Shown in pieces: positions 47,301-58,855 of a DNA stretch of 64,000 nt (position 1 is its first letter; each line of letters begins with the position of its first letter). This DNA comes from Cephalotrichum gorgonifer. Its lineage: Eukaryota > Ascomycota > Sordariomycetes > Microascales > Microascaceae. Made by a program: the position numbers and the translations under genes. The notes under the pieces were generated by a model that made no database searches, was not told where the DNA came from, and saw only the letters and a list, made by a program, of their open reading frames with translations. Location: NCBI GenBank assembly GCA_900312665.1, contig ONZQ02000002.1:3125863-3189862 (forward strand), written 5' to 3'.

Positions 47301-47943
47301 AGAACATGGCCTCCACCCGCTTCGCTAGGTCAGAGCAAGAGGGATCTTGACGAGCGAGCACATAGGCCTAGTGAATACTCATCAGCGAAGGAAACGAGCA
47401 ATGTATAAGCGGGCTACTACTAACCTCCTTGACAATCAATCCACCTGTGCTGTGGGCAATAAATATAATCGGACTCTGGGGGAAGGAAGGGGTAAGCATT
47501 TTTTACTTTTGGAGGGCCGCTCCGACTCTGTCCTAAGGTATGATGCCTACGGTGTTCCGGTTCGAAAGCTCGGGGGAGTTTCGAAGACTTTGCAGCAGTT
47601 GGGGCCCAAAATGCCTGGTACTAAAAGGGTCATCGGCCCCTACAGTCAATATCCGATTCGTATAATACCCGTAGGAATGGATGCGGACGCCGTTGAATCC
47701 GGTTTCCCGGGGTAGCCATTCCCTGAGCCAGAGGAATCTGGGATCATCTGTACGACCCCACGCTTCTGTACTTCCACGATAGAGGCCGGGGACGAACACG
47801 ATGTCGAGGGATGGTGGGTCAGAAAGGGAATAAAGGAGGTTCAACCCCAAGCTTCGGTGGGAATGGGACTGCGGCGTTAACGGCTTCAATTTTGATGTGG
47901 TGGATCCATACGGGCCCGGGAAACTATCTCGACTCGAAGACAT
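44315..47943 (-). CDS. Alpha/beta hydrolase-repeat protein (SesB-like) spanning an assembly gap
   Basis: Exons 47943-47551, 47475-47425, 47367-46902, 46843-45106 (with 228 N) and 45043-44315. The N-terminus is a lipase/esterase-like alpha/beta hydrolase: LDIVFVPGLYRGSTEAWG, then across two introns PIIFIAHSTGGLIVKEAYVL with nucleophile elbow H-S-T-G, and MFFLGTPNDG. Next comes IRDALRWTIEDVLKTR, the usual start of the region where NACHT proteins continue; here it is followed not by NACHT but by a long Arg/Glu/Met-rich repeat, then a C-terminal region of about 500 residues ending GRVAFYGAFQVPEKL. No Walker motif was seen. A 75-nt stretch 44702-44776 is probably a GC-AG intron inside the last exon (GCAAGT donor, CTAACTGCC, ACAAAG end; length a multiple of three, frame open through). 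The hydrolase part recalls fungal NLR N-terminal domains; function inferred. Confidence 0.8.
46030..46843. repeat. Coding hexanucleotide repeat tract (CTCCCT/CTCCAT type)
   Basis: On the plus strand the tract is built of CTCCCT, CTCCAT and CTCCTC hexamers; on the minus strand it encodes alternating charged dipeptides such as MEREMEREMKRE and RERERERE. It interrupts the hydrolase gene and is broken by the assembly gap, as expected for a repeat too long for the reads. Several frames on both strands are open, because stop codons are nearly absent. Confidence 0.9.
46129..46356. other. Assembly gap of 228 N
   Basis: 228 unknown bases inside the hexanucleotide repeat. The size is an estimate: the Arg/Glu-rich frame before the gap and the RERRE-type frame after it are not the same frame across 228 bases. 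They agree only if the true gap length is 1 modulo 3. Confidence 0.99.
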
Positions 47944-48670
47944 GGCTTAGATATGCGGGAGTTGGATCTGCTGTGGGGTTTGAGTACTGAAACAGAACAA
48001 AAGCTAATCTTTTGATGGCTTCACAACGCATCCAACTGCTGTAGTCATCTTCAGTGAGTTGCATCTCTAAAGAGAAAGTTTGGTCAAAAGAGGGGAAGTG
48101 CAGGAATTGAAACAGCCTCCCAGCCTTACTCTCCATTCTTACATCAGCGTACAGGGTTCATGAGGGTACTTCGTGTTATTGGATCTGCCTACGCCTTAGG
48201 TAGCACAAGAACGCCTGACTTGGTGCAGGTGTGAGAGCTGGAATGCAGTCTGCAAGTTGATAGATAGTACACCATGTCTGCTGACAAAAGTTCGAGCTAT
48301 GCAAGATGATTGGCAGAACCTGTATTTATTTTCAGATGTGTATATATGCGACTTTCGCAGCAAACTAGCATGAAATGCCTTTAGCCATTATAAAAGTTGC
48401 AGTTTCAACTTATAGAGGCTTACATGTCCATTTGGAAGAAAAGAAAGATTAAATAGTCACTCGACGAAGCGAAACTGCAGCCCGGGTGAGAGAGCCACTA
48501 GGAATATAGATGATAATGTGATATATAGACACAACCCTTATGCAAAATATGTACGTACGAAGTAAGTGTAAGCAGTGAACTAAGCGCACTATACACACCT
48601 TGAAAATCCACGCCCCGGCCGTTCATCCCATGGGCTCCTCCTCCTCCTCCTCCTCCTCTCTTCAAACCAC
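47944..48670. promoter_or_regulatory. 5' region of the hydrolase-repeat gene and 3' region of the amylase
   Basis: 727 bp between the hydrolase start and the amylase stop. A 70-codon minus-strand frame (48136 down to 47924) begins upstream and overlaps the hydrolase ATG at 47943 in another frame, so it would act as an overlapping upstream ORF if the transcript starts above 48136. A (CCT)n run lies at about 48634-48658, just downstream of the amylase stop. Confidence 0.45.
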
Positions 48671-50286
48671 TTAAGCAGCGAGCAGAACCACGGGGTTACC
48701 CTGGTACACCTGCACGCAGACGTTGCCCGAGCCGTCGGAGGTGTACCTGCCGCTGCTGAAGACGTCGTTCCAGGTCCAGTTGGCCTTCTGGGTGTTGAAG
48801 CAGTACTCGCCGGTGTACCAGGACCCGCGGTTCAGCGTCAGCACGACCAGCTTACCGCCCGCCCTGCTGAAGCCGTAGGCGGTGGAGTCCGAGGTGTGGA
48901 CGTGGACCTGGTCGTTGCCGGCCAGGCCGCCGGCGGCCTTGCGGGCCGCGGACAGGCGCTTGATGGCCTGGTAGATCTCGTGGTTGGTGTTGAAGCCGCT
49001 GCGCCAGAGGTCCTCCCTGTTGGCGGGGTCGTTGCCGCCGCCGTACGCCTGCTCGGTGCCGTAGTAGACGATGGGGATGCCGCGGGAGAGGATAACGTAG
49101 GCGAGGCAGTTCTTGAGGAGGGTCCAGTCGTTCTTCTGGTTGAGCCAGCGGGCGTTGTCGTGGTTGTCCATGAAGGTGCCGAGGGCGGCCGGGTCGGGGA
49201 AGAGCTGGCTGACGCGGTCGTGCATGGCGACTAGGTCGCCGACGGAACCCTTCTGCTGGTAGAACCTGTTCATGGGGTAGTAGATGGCGTAGTCGAGGAT
49301 GCCGCCCATGAGGCTCGCGTAGGGGGCGAGGTACTCGGGGTTGCCGTCCCAGATCTCGCCGATGGTGTAGACGCCCGAGGCCCAGGCGAAGTCGGGCCAG
49401 AAGCTCTTCTCGACGTGCTTGACGGTGTCGAGGCGGACGCCGTCGATGGAGTACTCCTTGACGAACCAGCTGATCCACTGGTTGAGGGCCGTCTTGACCT
49501 CGGACTTGCCGGTGTTGACGTCGGGGAGGCCGGCGATCCAGCACTGCTCTATGCTGTTCTGGTCGCTGTAGTTGATGTCGCACTGGCTGTGGTACGCGCT
49601 CTGCTGGTTGAGCGGCTCCGGGCGGAAGCCGGAGATGTCGCCCTGGCCCATGTGGTTGACGACCACGTCGGCCATGATGTAAATGCCCTGGGGGGCCCCC
49701 CGTGTTAGTTCCGGGACTTGGAGTGGGGAGTGGGGAGTGGGGAGAAGGAGAAAAAGGGGGGTGAAACGAGTAGTGTCGATGGAGGTACGTACCTTTGCGT
49801 GAGCGGCATTAACGAGGCTCTTGAAGTCATCGGCTGTACCATAGTTGGGGTTGATGGAGTAGAGATCCGACGCCCAGTACCCGTGGTAACCACCCGGGGT
49901 GTCTTTTTAGAGAGGAAAACCGCTGGTTAGCAAAAACTCGAAAACCCCTTATATCTTCACCAAAAAGAAGAAAACAGTTTGACTACGTCTACGCTGTAAC
50001 TTCAAAAAGGTACGCAGGCCAACTCACTAGCAACAACGGGAGTCAGCCAGATGGCGTCGAAGCCCATGCCCGCGATGTAGTCCAGCTTGGACTCGATTCC
50101 CTTGAAGGTGCCGCCGCAGTAGTCCCCCAGGTTACCGCAGCTGCTGCCGCCGGTGTCGCTGCTGCTGCGGGCGACGCGGTCAGTCAGGGCGAAGTAGATG
50201 TTGCGAGACTTCCACGACTGGGTGTCGGCCGCCAAGACGGACGACGCCAGCTGCAGCGCCGACAGGAGAATGGCCGAGCACCTCAT
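48671..50286 (-). CDS. Secreted alpha-amylase, GH13
   Basis: Exons 50286-50028, 49902-49793 and 49687-48671 give 461 residues. It hydrolyses internal alpha-1,4 bonds of starch or glycogen outside the cell. The signal peptide is MRCSAILLSALQLASSVLA. The GH13 barrel shows MGFDAIWLTPV, DVVVNH (about 130-135), the nucleophile in DGVRLDTVKH (Asp210), the acid in GEIW (Glu234) and the third acid in FMDNHD (Asp300). TDRVARS near the N-terminus and the LTLNRGSW/YCF C-domain match Taka-amylase-type enzymes. There is no starch-binding module after the C-domain, so the length is that of plain secreted amylases. An ATG 27 bases upstream is in frame but would put residues before the signal peptide, so 50286 was chosen. 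The acceptor of intron 1 is the unusual AAAAAG. Confidence 0.95.
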
Positions 50287-52919
50287 GGCTGTGTGGGTAG
50301 AGGAATGATACACAAGAAAGGGGGGTAGAAACGGGAGAGTTTCAGGTTCTGTGTGTGTGTGTGGAGATACTTCGGGACGATCGGGGAGAAAGGGGGGAGG
50401 AGAAGTGACTGAGTGAGTGAAGATTCTTTCTCCTTTTGGGGAAGAAAGGAAGGATCGGCGAACTTTATAGACGAGACGCAGCGGGCTTTCTTGGAGCCTC
50501 TAGAAACCTATTATTGCTTAGAAGCCAAGCAAAAAATCACTCTCTCCCTTTTCCGGAAAGAATATCGAATATCGTGCAAGATAGCCAGTCACCACGCGGC
50601 GAACTCAACCCTCGCTCTCCACCAGATGGCCCCCCAGTCAGGCAGGCAAGAAGGCAGAGTGGTATATTGGGGTTGCGGCCAAGTGGTGTTAGTCTCCCCT
50701 TTCCTGAGTCCGGGGTCGGCCCGACACAGAAACGGGCCGAACACTTCTTGCCTGTCCTTTCGACTAACTTTCCCCAAAATGGGAATGCCGCGTCCGTGCC
50801 ATTGGTCCAGCGCGTGTCGGAGTAATCCTTGTTCCTTGTACGGAGTGTGCTATGCCGAGATTTTGCGGGGGACGCACGGGGAGATGGAGGGGGAGTATTA
50901 TTGAAAAAAGGCACGGCTTCTCACTCTCTCTGTCGGGGGAAAAAGGGGGGTTACGTCGTAATAGTGAGCGTGTTTTCCCCGATCATGACAGGTGCCAGAC
51001 TGTTGAAAATTTCACGTGGGCGCGCCACCTCTGCTACCCCGTGGCTCGGCCCTTATGAGTTCAGATCGTTGGTTGGAAGGGCGGAGACCCCGCCATCTCG
51101 GTTCTTGGTTACTACCCCGGACCTAGGCATGCGGGGTGCGCGTGGGGCGATCATGGTACGTACCTCGGCTTAGTCGTCCAGGAAGGGTAGGGAGACCGCA
51201 AAAGCCTCCAACCAGGATTCGTTCTGGAAGGCCAAGGAGTGGGTCCTGCGGGCTTGAAATGATGTTTTTGATCTTAGCTTTTTCTTTTCTGTGGTGTTAT
51301 AAGGGACCGTGCGGGGCTGGCACACAGTCGCTTGTCGTTGTCGTCATGATAGAGAGAGAGAGAGAGAGAGGGTTTCTTGTAGCATCTGATGACAGAAAAC
51401 GGGCGAGAGATACGACTGCGTAGGTATTTACATGTATACGCGGATGAGCCGGATAAGAGGCTCATGGTAGGTAAGTACTAGGTGGACCATTATGATAGAT
51501 TGACTGGGCAAAGAGTGCTGTAGAGAGAGCACTCTGCACTTTTCTTCATCTTGTTTTTTTTTTCCTAATTGGCCTAAAGAAACACGAAAACAGGGCGATG
51601 GAAGCAAAGAAAAAGAAAAAAAATAAAAAAGTAGCCTGTGATAGTGGATCCCCAAACGTCGCACTGCCGGACCAACCTTCCTCTCTCATCGATCGAAAGC
51701 AAAAAAAAGTGTAAGATTTGCTAATGTCCGTATTACATGTAGTTGGCCGAGCCGAGACAAGAGGGCGGAGGTGGCGGAGGTTTAGCGGGGAAGCCCAGCC
51801 AACCCGGATTGGCTGAGATGAAGAATTTCATGCGAGATTCAGTCGACCAATGTGGGGAGCAACTCCAGTAGTCCAGTAGTAATAGATGTTAAATGTTATG
51901 CCTGTGCGCTATATGTAGAGTCGCATTGACGCAACTCCAAGTGCCAGGCACATGCCGATCACAAGCAAGATCCGTGCCCAAGCAAGCCATCACGAGACTC
52001 TCAGTGTGCGCAGCTGAGCCCTTCTGGTGGCACAGAGAGCAGGCATCCCTTGACTACAATTCCGCGGTATACAAGTACGTCCAAGATTTAGGGGCAGCCT
52101 GCGTTGTGCTCGTACTTACTTGCATGACTGGAATCGTACCTCCAAGATTCAGGGGCAGCCTGCCACGTGCTTGTACCTACTTGTATTACTGGAATCGTAC
52201 ATCCAAGATTCAGGGGCGGGCTGCCTCTTACTCGTGCTTGTATTACAGAAAGAGCACAGACAAATCTCATGCAGTCCCTCCTCCACTCATCATCAACATC
52301 AAAAAGCCAAATCACGAGCCAGCACACAAATCACAATCACAAGAACTCTCGCCGGGTCAAATATTTCATATTCAAAAAGAGTGGCTAGTACCCGGCTCTG
52401 ACTCCGACTATCTACTACTACCTCTGACCTCGTGCTCACCCTCGCCCTCGCACCCGTCCCCATACCCGAGCAGCAATACCCCCGGGCTGAGGCCGAGAAC
52501 GACGGTGACATCGTGACGATGACAGCCTCCGGTTGTCTAAAAATCCCGCCAATTTTCAAAGAAGAAGAGAATGCTAAGCTTCTGGGGCGGCCCTGCTCCG
52601 CCCCCTGTGCCGCGCGGCACTTGCACGTCAACCATGACCTCCCCGTCCGACCCCACGGGCTTCCTCCGCCCGCCATCGCCTTCTGTCCCGTCTGGACATC
52701 CCATGCCCTCCGGGCTCCACTCCGAGTCCCACTGCAGCCCTGACCACCACTCCCCTCTACGCTGCAGTTCCTCCCATCCCTCTCACAACTCTCGCCACTC
52801 CTCCCATCACAACACCCCCCCAACACCACTCTCTCGCCACTCAAGCCTGCACACCCAAGCTCAAGCTCACCCTCACACCCAATGACGGTCCACGTCCGGG
52901 GCTTCCAGCCCCTTCGTAG
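50287..52919. other. Intergenic region of 2.6 kb, amylase promoter to ENA 3' end
   Basis: The part next to 50286 is the amylase promoter and has a (GT)n run at 50349-50363. An (AG)n run lies at 51350-51371, and a 61-bp tandem repeat at 52081-52253 (separate entry). Frames such as 51893-52516 run through the repeat and are not coding-like. No gene is supported. Confidence 0.45.
52081..52253. repeat. Imperfect tandem repeat, period 61 bp, nearly three copies
   Basis: Units start at 52081, 52142 (a T lies between) and 52203, each beginning with CCAAGATT[TC]AGGGGC and the first two ending ACTGGAATCGTAC. The third is shortened. Similarity between units one and two is high, with scattered substitutions. 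Confidence 0.8.
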
Positions 52920-55900
52920 TCATTCCGCTGGCTGCCCAAAAGTGGCCCTGGCACTAGCAGCCCCCGGCACGCCCCTCTCTACGTCGACGGCCCTCTCCTC
53001 AGACCTCCCCACCCCACCTTCATCCTCGGTCCCAGACGCAGGCCCGCCCGTGAAGAACTCTCCAAACACGCGGTCCTCGATTTCTGTGTCCTTAAATGCC
53101 AAGCCCTGCCGATTTCTCTCTCTCCGCCGGAAGAACACCCTCTTGGCGTACTTCCAGCTCTCCACGCCCCCGAAGAAGAGCCCGGCACTAATGAACACGA
53201 TGCCCCACTCCCACGTGATGCCCTTGTGCTTGAAAACCTTGGTGTTGATCACGGGGATGTACAGGATCGGGAAGAGCGTGAGGAAGCCCACCATGATGGC
53301 CCAGAACAGGAACTGGTTCCGCCACACGTCCTCCATCCACTGCGTGAAGTACTTCTTGCTCCCGGGCTGCATGCGGAAGAACGACCGCCGCATGTCCACC
53401 ATCTCCCACGCCAGGAAGAGCGCAAACCACGTGAGGCATGCGAAAGTCGTGGCCCGGGCCCGGAACACGACGTCGCACGTCTCGTTGTAGCCCTCGTTGC
53501 AGCCCTCGCCGAGGTTGCCGCCGCCCCACCGGTATACGACGAGCGTGAAGGACGAGAGACAGAGCGCCGTGATCCAGAGTCCGTAGACGACCATGTCGAT
53601 GATGAACTCAAGTGTGAAGATGCCCGTCTTGAGCGACTGGGGCGGGCGACGGAGGATGTCGGGTACAGCGCGCTCGAAGCCAAGGCCCATATCGGGCATG
53701 CCGGAGGTGGCCATGATCTGCGAGTTTTAGTCAGTATGTTTCTCTTGGCTTTCTTTCCTTGTTTCCCTTTCTCTTGGGTGTACTCTTGTTCCTCATTTCA
53801 TCCCATGTCCTTCCCCTGTTTTTTTCTTCTTCTCCTTTCTCTCCCTCTTTTTTTTAAAGCCCTTCTTTCCCACAAAAGAACATAGAGGGCAAACTGGAAG
53901 ACCAAAACTTACAATCCAAACAATCTCAACGGGAGCAAGGGGGAACACAGACAGCCCGTGCCTATCCTTGAACACGAGTCCCACGAGCAGCGTCCCCGCC
54001 TGGGCGATGTTCTCAGCCAGCACGTGGAGCACGAACTTCTGGATGTTGTCGAAGATGCGGCGGCCCTCCTCAATGGCGGCCACGATGGAGGCGAAGTTGT
54101 CGTCGGTGAGTACAATGTCCGACGCGTCCTTCGCCACGTCGGAACCCGAGAGGCCCATGGCGATGCCGACGTCGGCACGGCGGAGAGAGGGGGAGTCGTT
54201 GACACCGTCACCAGTCTGTCAGGTTTAGAGAGGTTAGAAGAATGCCTGCAGGAACAAGATAGGAAGGGGAAGGGCAGAAGAAAGAAAGGAACAAGGTGAG
54301 CAAGAAGAAGGGAGAGGGAAAAGGGAAACAAGGGGTAAGGAAGAATAAAAAAACGCTTGCAGAAAAAAATCGTGGAGGGAGGGCAGAAAAAACACTCACC
54401 ATGGCGCAGAACTTCTTCCGTCGGTGGAGGGCCTCAATCATCCTGACCTTTGTGCTCGGCGCACACCTCGCGATAACGAGCGGCAGGACAGGCAGCTTGT
54501 CGACCTCGTCGTCCGAGAGGGCGTCGAACTGCGTGGCGGTCATGACCATGGCGGACGCCACGTCCCTCGCGACGCGCTCCATGCGCGACGGCAGGATGCC
54601 CACCTCGATGGCGATGGCCTTTGCGGTCTCGGGGTGGTCGCCCGTCAGCATGTGCACCGAGATTCCGGCCTGGTGGCACTGCGCAACGGCGGGGCGGGAC
54701 TCGGGGCGCGGGGGATCGTAGAGCCCGATGAGGCCCTGGAAGGTAAGGTTGCACTCGACGGTGCTCCTCTCGATGTCGTCGCCCTTCTTGATGATCCCGT
54801 CGTAGGGTCGGCTCGCCAGCGCGAGCACGCGAAGACCCATCCCGGCGAAAGACTCCATGTTGGCCAAGATCTCCGCGCGCACCTGCTCCGTGAGCGGGGC
54901 CAGAGCCGCGCCGGGTTCGTTGGACGGGGCGTACGTGTCACAGATCCCGAGCAGACGCTCCACGGCGCCCTTGGTCAGGACGTGCAGGGCACCCGTGCTG
55001 TTCTCGCGGCAGACGACGGACATGCGCTTGACGTCGGAGTCGAAGGGCATCTCGGCGACCTCGGTCCACTCAGGGTGGTCGCCGCGGGTGAACTTGAGGC
55101 GGTTCCAGTCGAAGCGGCACGCGAATACCTGCATGGCGATCTCGGTGGGGTCGCCGCGCGAGATCCACTCGCCGTCGGTCTCGGTGATGGTCGCGAGGTT
55201 GGCGAGGGAGCAGACGCGCAGGAAGGACCTCAGGGCCCCGCCACCGCTCTCGAGGAGCGCCGGGGCGGTCGACACGAGTCCGGACTCTTCGTCGCCGCCC
55301 TTCCTGATGTTCGTGCGGCTTGGCTGCTTGTCGGTGAAGCGGATGTCGCCCGACGTGGGGTCGTTGGGCGACGAGGAGTTGTCGATGGTGAAGGTACCGA
55401 GAGAGGGGATCCAGGCGCCACGGGCGAGCATGCGGCCCTGCGTGAGGGTGCCGGTCTTGTCGGAGCAGATGTCCGTGACGGCGCCGAGGGCCTCGAGAGA
55501 GCGCAGGTTCCGCACGATGACGTTTCGCTCGACCATGCGCTTCGTGCCGGCGGCCATGGTGATTGTCAGGACGACGACGAGGGAGGCGGGGATCATGGAG
55601 AGGCCGGTGGCCACGGCGTAAATGATGACCTCCTTGCGGTCGTTGAAGTTGTTGGCGGCGAGGACGATGATGGCGCAGAGGACGGCGATTCCGAAGAGCA
55701 GGATGGCGAGGCCGGAGAGCTTCTTCTGCAGCGGGGTGCCGACGTTGACGCCCAGGAAGCGGCCGACGGCGTCGGTGATGGTCAGGGTGAAGGCCTCGAG
55801 GTAGCGGTGAGGGGGGGCGGTGCCGTCGGCCCGACGCTTCACGTGGCGGCGACGGGAGTCCTTCTTGCGCAGGGCGGAGGCGATGGCGCCGATCTCAGTG

Positions 55901-56820
55901 TAGACGCCAGTGGCGAAGACGATGCCCTTGGCGCGGCCCTTGGTCACGGTAGAAGAGGAGTAGGCCACGTTGAGGCGGTCGCCGGGGCCCGTGTAGTCCG
56001 GGAAGACGGACTCCTCCTCCTTGCGGACGGGGAGAGATTCACCAGTAAGAAGGGCCTCATCGGTTTCGAAGTTGACAGCCTCGATGAGCCTGGGGAAGGT
56101 TAGAACAAAGGAGTGACACCGGGGGGGGCGGGGAGTGCGGTGAGAACCAGTGGAGAGTTGGCTGGGGACCTGGGGACCTACCTAATATCAGCAGGGACGG
56201 TATCGCCGACCTTGACCTCAACCAGGTCGCCGGGAACAATCTCGCCCGAGGGCACGACGATAGCCTGGCCGGAGCGGACGACGGTTCCGGTGGGGGAGCT
56301 GAGGGAGCGCAGGGAGTCCATGGTCTTCTCGGCGGAGTACTCCTGGAAGAAGCCGACGACGATGTTGAGGAGGATGACGAAGGTGATGACACCGCCCTCG
56401 ATGTAGGACTGGAAACCGAAGGAGACGGCCATGGCGAGGATAAGGACCTGGCCGGGGGGGCGGATTAGCATTGCGGTGCGCACTTTTTTTGTAAACGTAA
56501 CTTGCTCTCTATCATGGGTCCATCGAGTAGTCGGCCATCTGTAGAGTAAGGGGGGGAAAACTCACCATTGTCATGGCATTGGCGATCTGGGCGATGACGA
56601 TGCGCAGGGGCTGAACGCCCTCCGCGTCGCCGAGCTCATTGGGCCCGTACTCGGCCAGGCGGCCGGCGGCAGCGTCGGGGGACAGGCCATTGAGGGTGTT
56701 GGTACCAAGCTCCTCCTCGACCTTCTGGAAGGTAAGGGCGTGGGCCGGCAGGCTCAGCGGCTTGTTGGACTGGCCGGAGACGTGCCCCTCGTTGGGGACG
56801 CCGGGCTTTTGCTTGCCCAT
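52920..56820 (-). CDS. ENA1: ENA-type P-type ATPase (sodium/potassium efflux pump)
   Basis: Exons 56820-56566, 56447-56182, 56089-54400, 54215-53913 and 53717-52920 give 1103 residues, normal for fungal type IID pumps. These plasma-membrane ATPases export Na+ (or K+) and give salt and alkaline-pH tolerance. The actuator loop has LLTGESLPVRK, the phosphorylated aspartate is Asp384 in CSDKTGTLTQG, the N-domain has KGAVERLLG, and the hinge TGDGVNDSPSLRRADVG follows intron 3. Membrane helices include YAVATGLSMIPASLVVVLTI and the C-terminal group ending about residue 1020. The ENA-type MAYSSSTVTKGRAKGI segment (VAYSSSTVTKGRAKG) and the IIMATSGMPDMGLGFE block separate it from SERCA and PMR1 pumps. 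Splice sites at phase 0 or 2 all keep frame. A basic, then acidic cytosolic tail ends the protein. Confidence 0.95.
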
Positions 56821-58823
56821 CTGCGTGGGGGGGAATTGATTCTAAGAGCGGAGGGAAGTGTAAGGGTGTTTCCTTGCTATCGTATTTCTTTTTTAGAAGT
56901 CTGCGAGTTAGCTGTTTGGTCCCTGTTGATTTCTTGTCCTTGGTTGAACAATTGAGGATCTGGTGATGTTTAAAAAAGCGTTTTTCTCTCTCTCTCGGTT
57001 GGATTTTGGTTGAGGTGGAGGTCCGGGAACGGGGCGGGATGCTTATTCGTTAGGAAGGTGCAACGAACCAAGGCAGCTCCGACTAGCATGTGGGGAGGCT
57101 AAGGGAAGGTACAGGGGAGGGGAGTGTGTGTTGTAGGGGGGCGTGTGAAGCAGATTTCGACTAGCGGTGGCCATCATTCCCCTCTTCCCCCCACATACAC
57201 TCCTTGGCTCTGTCCATCCTATCCGCCAAACGAGTTTCTTGGCTTCTTGGCTCTGCTATCGACCCTGCGAAGGGTTGATAGACCTTCCTTATCTGGGTAC
57301 CTCGGCCAAGAGAACGCGCGGAAGGAAGCCTTGTCCTCTGGACTTGTTCCTTTTCCGCCACAGCTCGCCCGGACACGCAAGGTGCAAGGTTGCGAGTACG
57401 AGTACGGGTGCAATGTCATGTACGGCGGGTCATAATTTTGGGCACGAGGGGTTGACAGGTATCAAACGAAGATTGAAGAAAAAAAATTAAGGTGGATTGG
57501 AAGAAAAAAGGAAAGGGGTGGGGTGGGGAAGGGGAGTCTCGATATGACTTACGAAGATACAGGTACGGAGTACACGTCGAAGCTGACCCAATCCGTTAAG
57601 TCGGCACGCGACAGACAAGGCAGGGAGGGATTTTGCTCCGCGCCAGGTACGAGATGGAGAAAATTAGTGTCTCAAAGGATGACCAGTATTAGGAAATACA
57701 AGAAGAAAAATAAGGCTAAGGACGGATGTGGCGAGGAACTCGATGAACGTGAGGGAATTGACCGGGTAGATATATATGGCGAGCGAGGATATCCTTCAAG
57801 AGGACGAGTACTCGAAGATACTCGGATGTGCGTACATGTATACCTAAGAAACTCTTTCCCGATTGATCGACACAAGCACACCGACTCGTACCGCTCCCCC
57901 GCCGCCCGCCGCACGGGTGTCGGAACTCTGTGACGAGCCAGGATGTCGCGGGGCCGTACCGGGGTTCGACGAGAGTGTCCGATAAGGGAAGTCTCGATAA
58001 CGGGGACCCAGTGATGTGAAACCCCCTCGGCACTTTGTTGGGGGAAGAACGGTCATAGAGCCGAGGATTGAACCCTGCCAAGTTTCAGCCCTCCCGCTCA
58101 TCTTTTTTTTTTTTAGCAATGGCATATCATTCGAGCAGTTTCTGCTCCCACCGACGGAGACAAGGGAGGGCAAAGGCGGCGTTCTCTCGCCGCTCGCCGC
58201 TTCGTTTTCGACCCTCGGTCAGCGAATGCGACAAGCGAGACCTGCCTGCACCTGCTCACTCTGTGCATGCACATCATAATCGCGTCTGGCTGACAAGTAA
58301 TACAGGTCGTACGAGTACGAGCATGAGGAATGGGTTATGTCGGGCGCTTGATACACCCACACCTTGTTACTCCACACTGCCAAACTAGCGCCAAATCCCG
58401 CCCACGAACCAGAGGCGGCGCCTGGAGCATGTGGTCGTGGGGGAAAAACAACGGCTTCCCCGACATCCTAGTCGGGGGGCAGAGGCGAAAAAAAAACTCT
58501 CAAATGGGGTGGAGTGCGAGAGAAATCTGCGTTTCCCCCTCTCTATTTTCCTTGGCGGTTTGAAGCTTGCACGCTCTTTGGAGGAGAGTTCAGAGGTGTG
58601 AGCGAGTATTATGGAGTACGGCGCACGGAATACGAGTACATGTATTACTTTGTACTCTGTGCTTAGGGTTATGTAGGTACTGCCGGGTAGGTCAATGTCG
58701 AATCTGTGTGATTTTGACTGCGATCTACGGAGTACGGTACGAGTGCGAGTATAAGTAAACTCAGTCGGTGAAGCGGACAGGGACTGGAGATTGTGACTCG
58801 CGTGCCTCGGAGGGGTCCTAATT

Positions 58824-58855
<32 letters not shown>

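Noticed and set aside
51893..52516. 207-codon plus-strand frame downstream of the amylase
   Set aside because: It translates the 61-bp tandem repeat, which is open in several frames.
54424..56103. 559-codon plus-strand frame over the ENA gene
   Set aside because: Shadow of the ENA coding strand; Gly/Asp/Val/Arg-rich with no domain.
57990..58090. Possible minus-strand tRNA from a GGTTCAATCC box
   Set aside because: The arms next to the box do not pair and no A box or acceptor stem fits.
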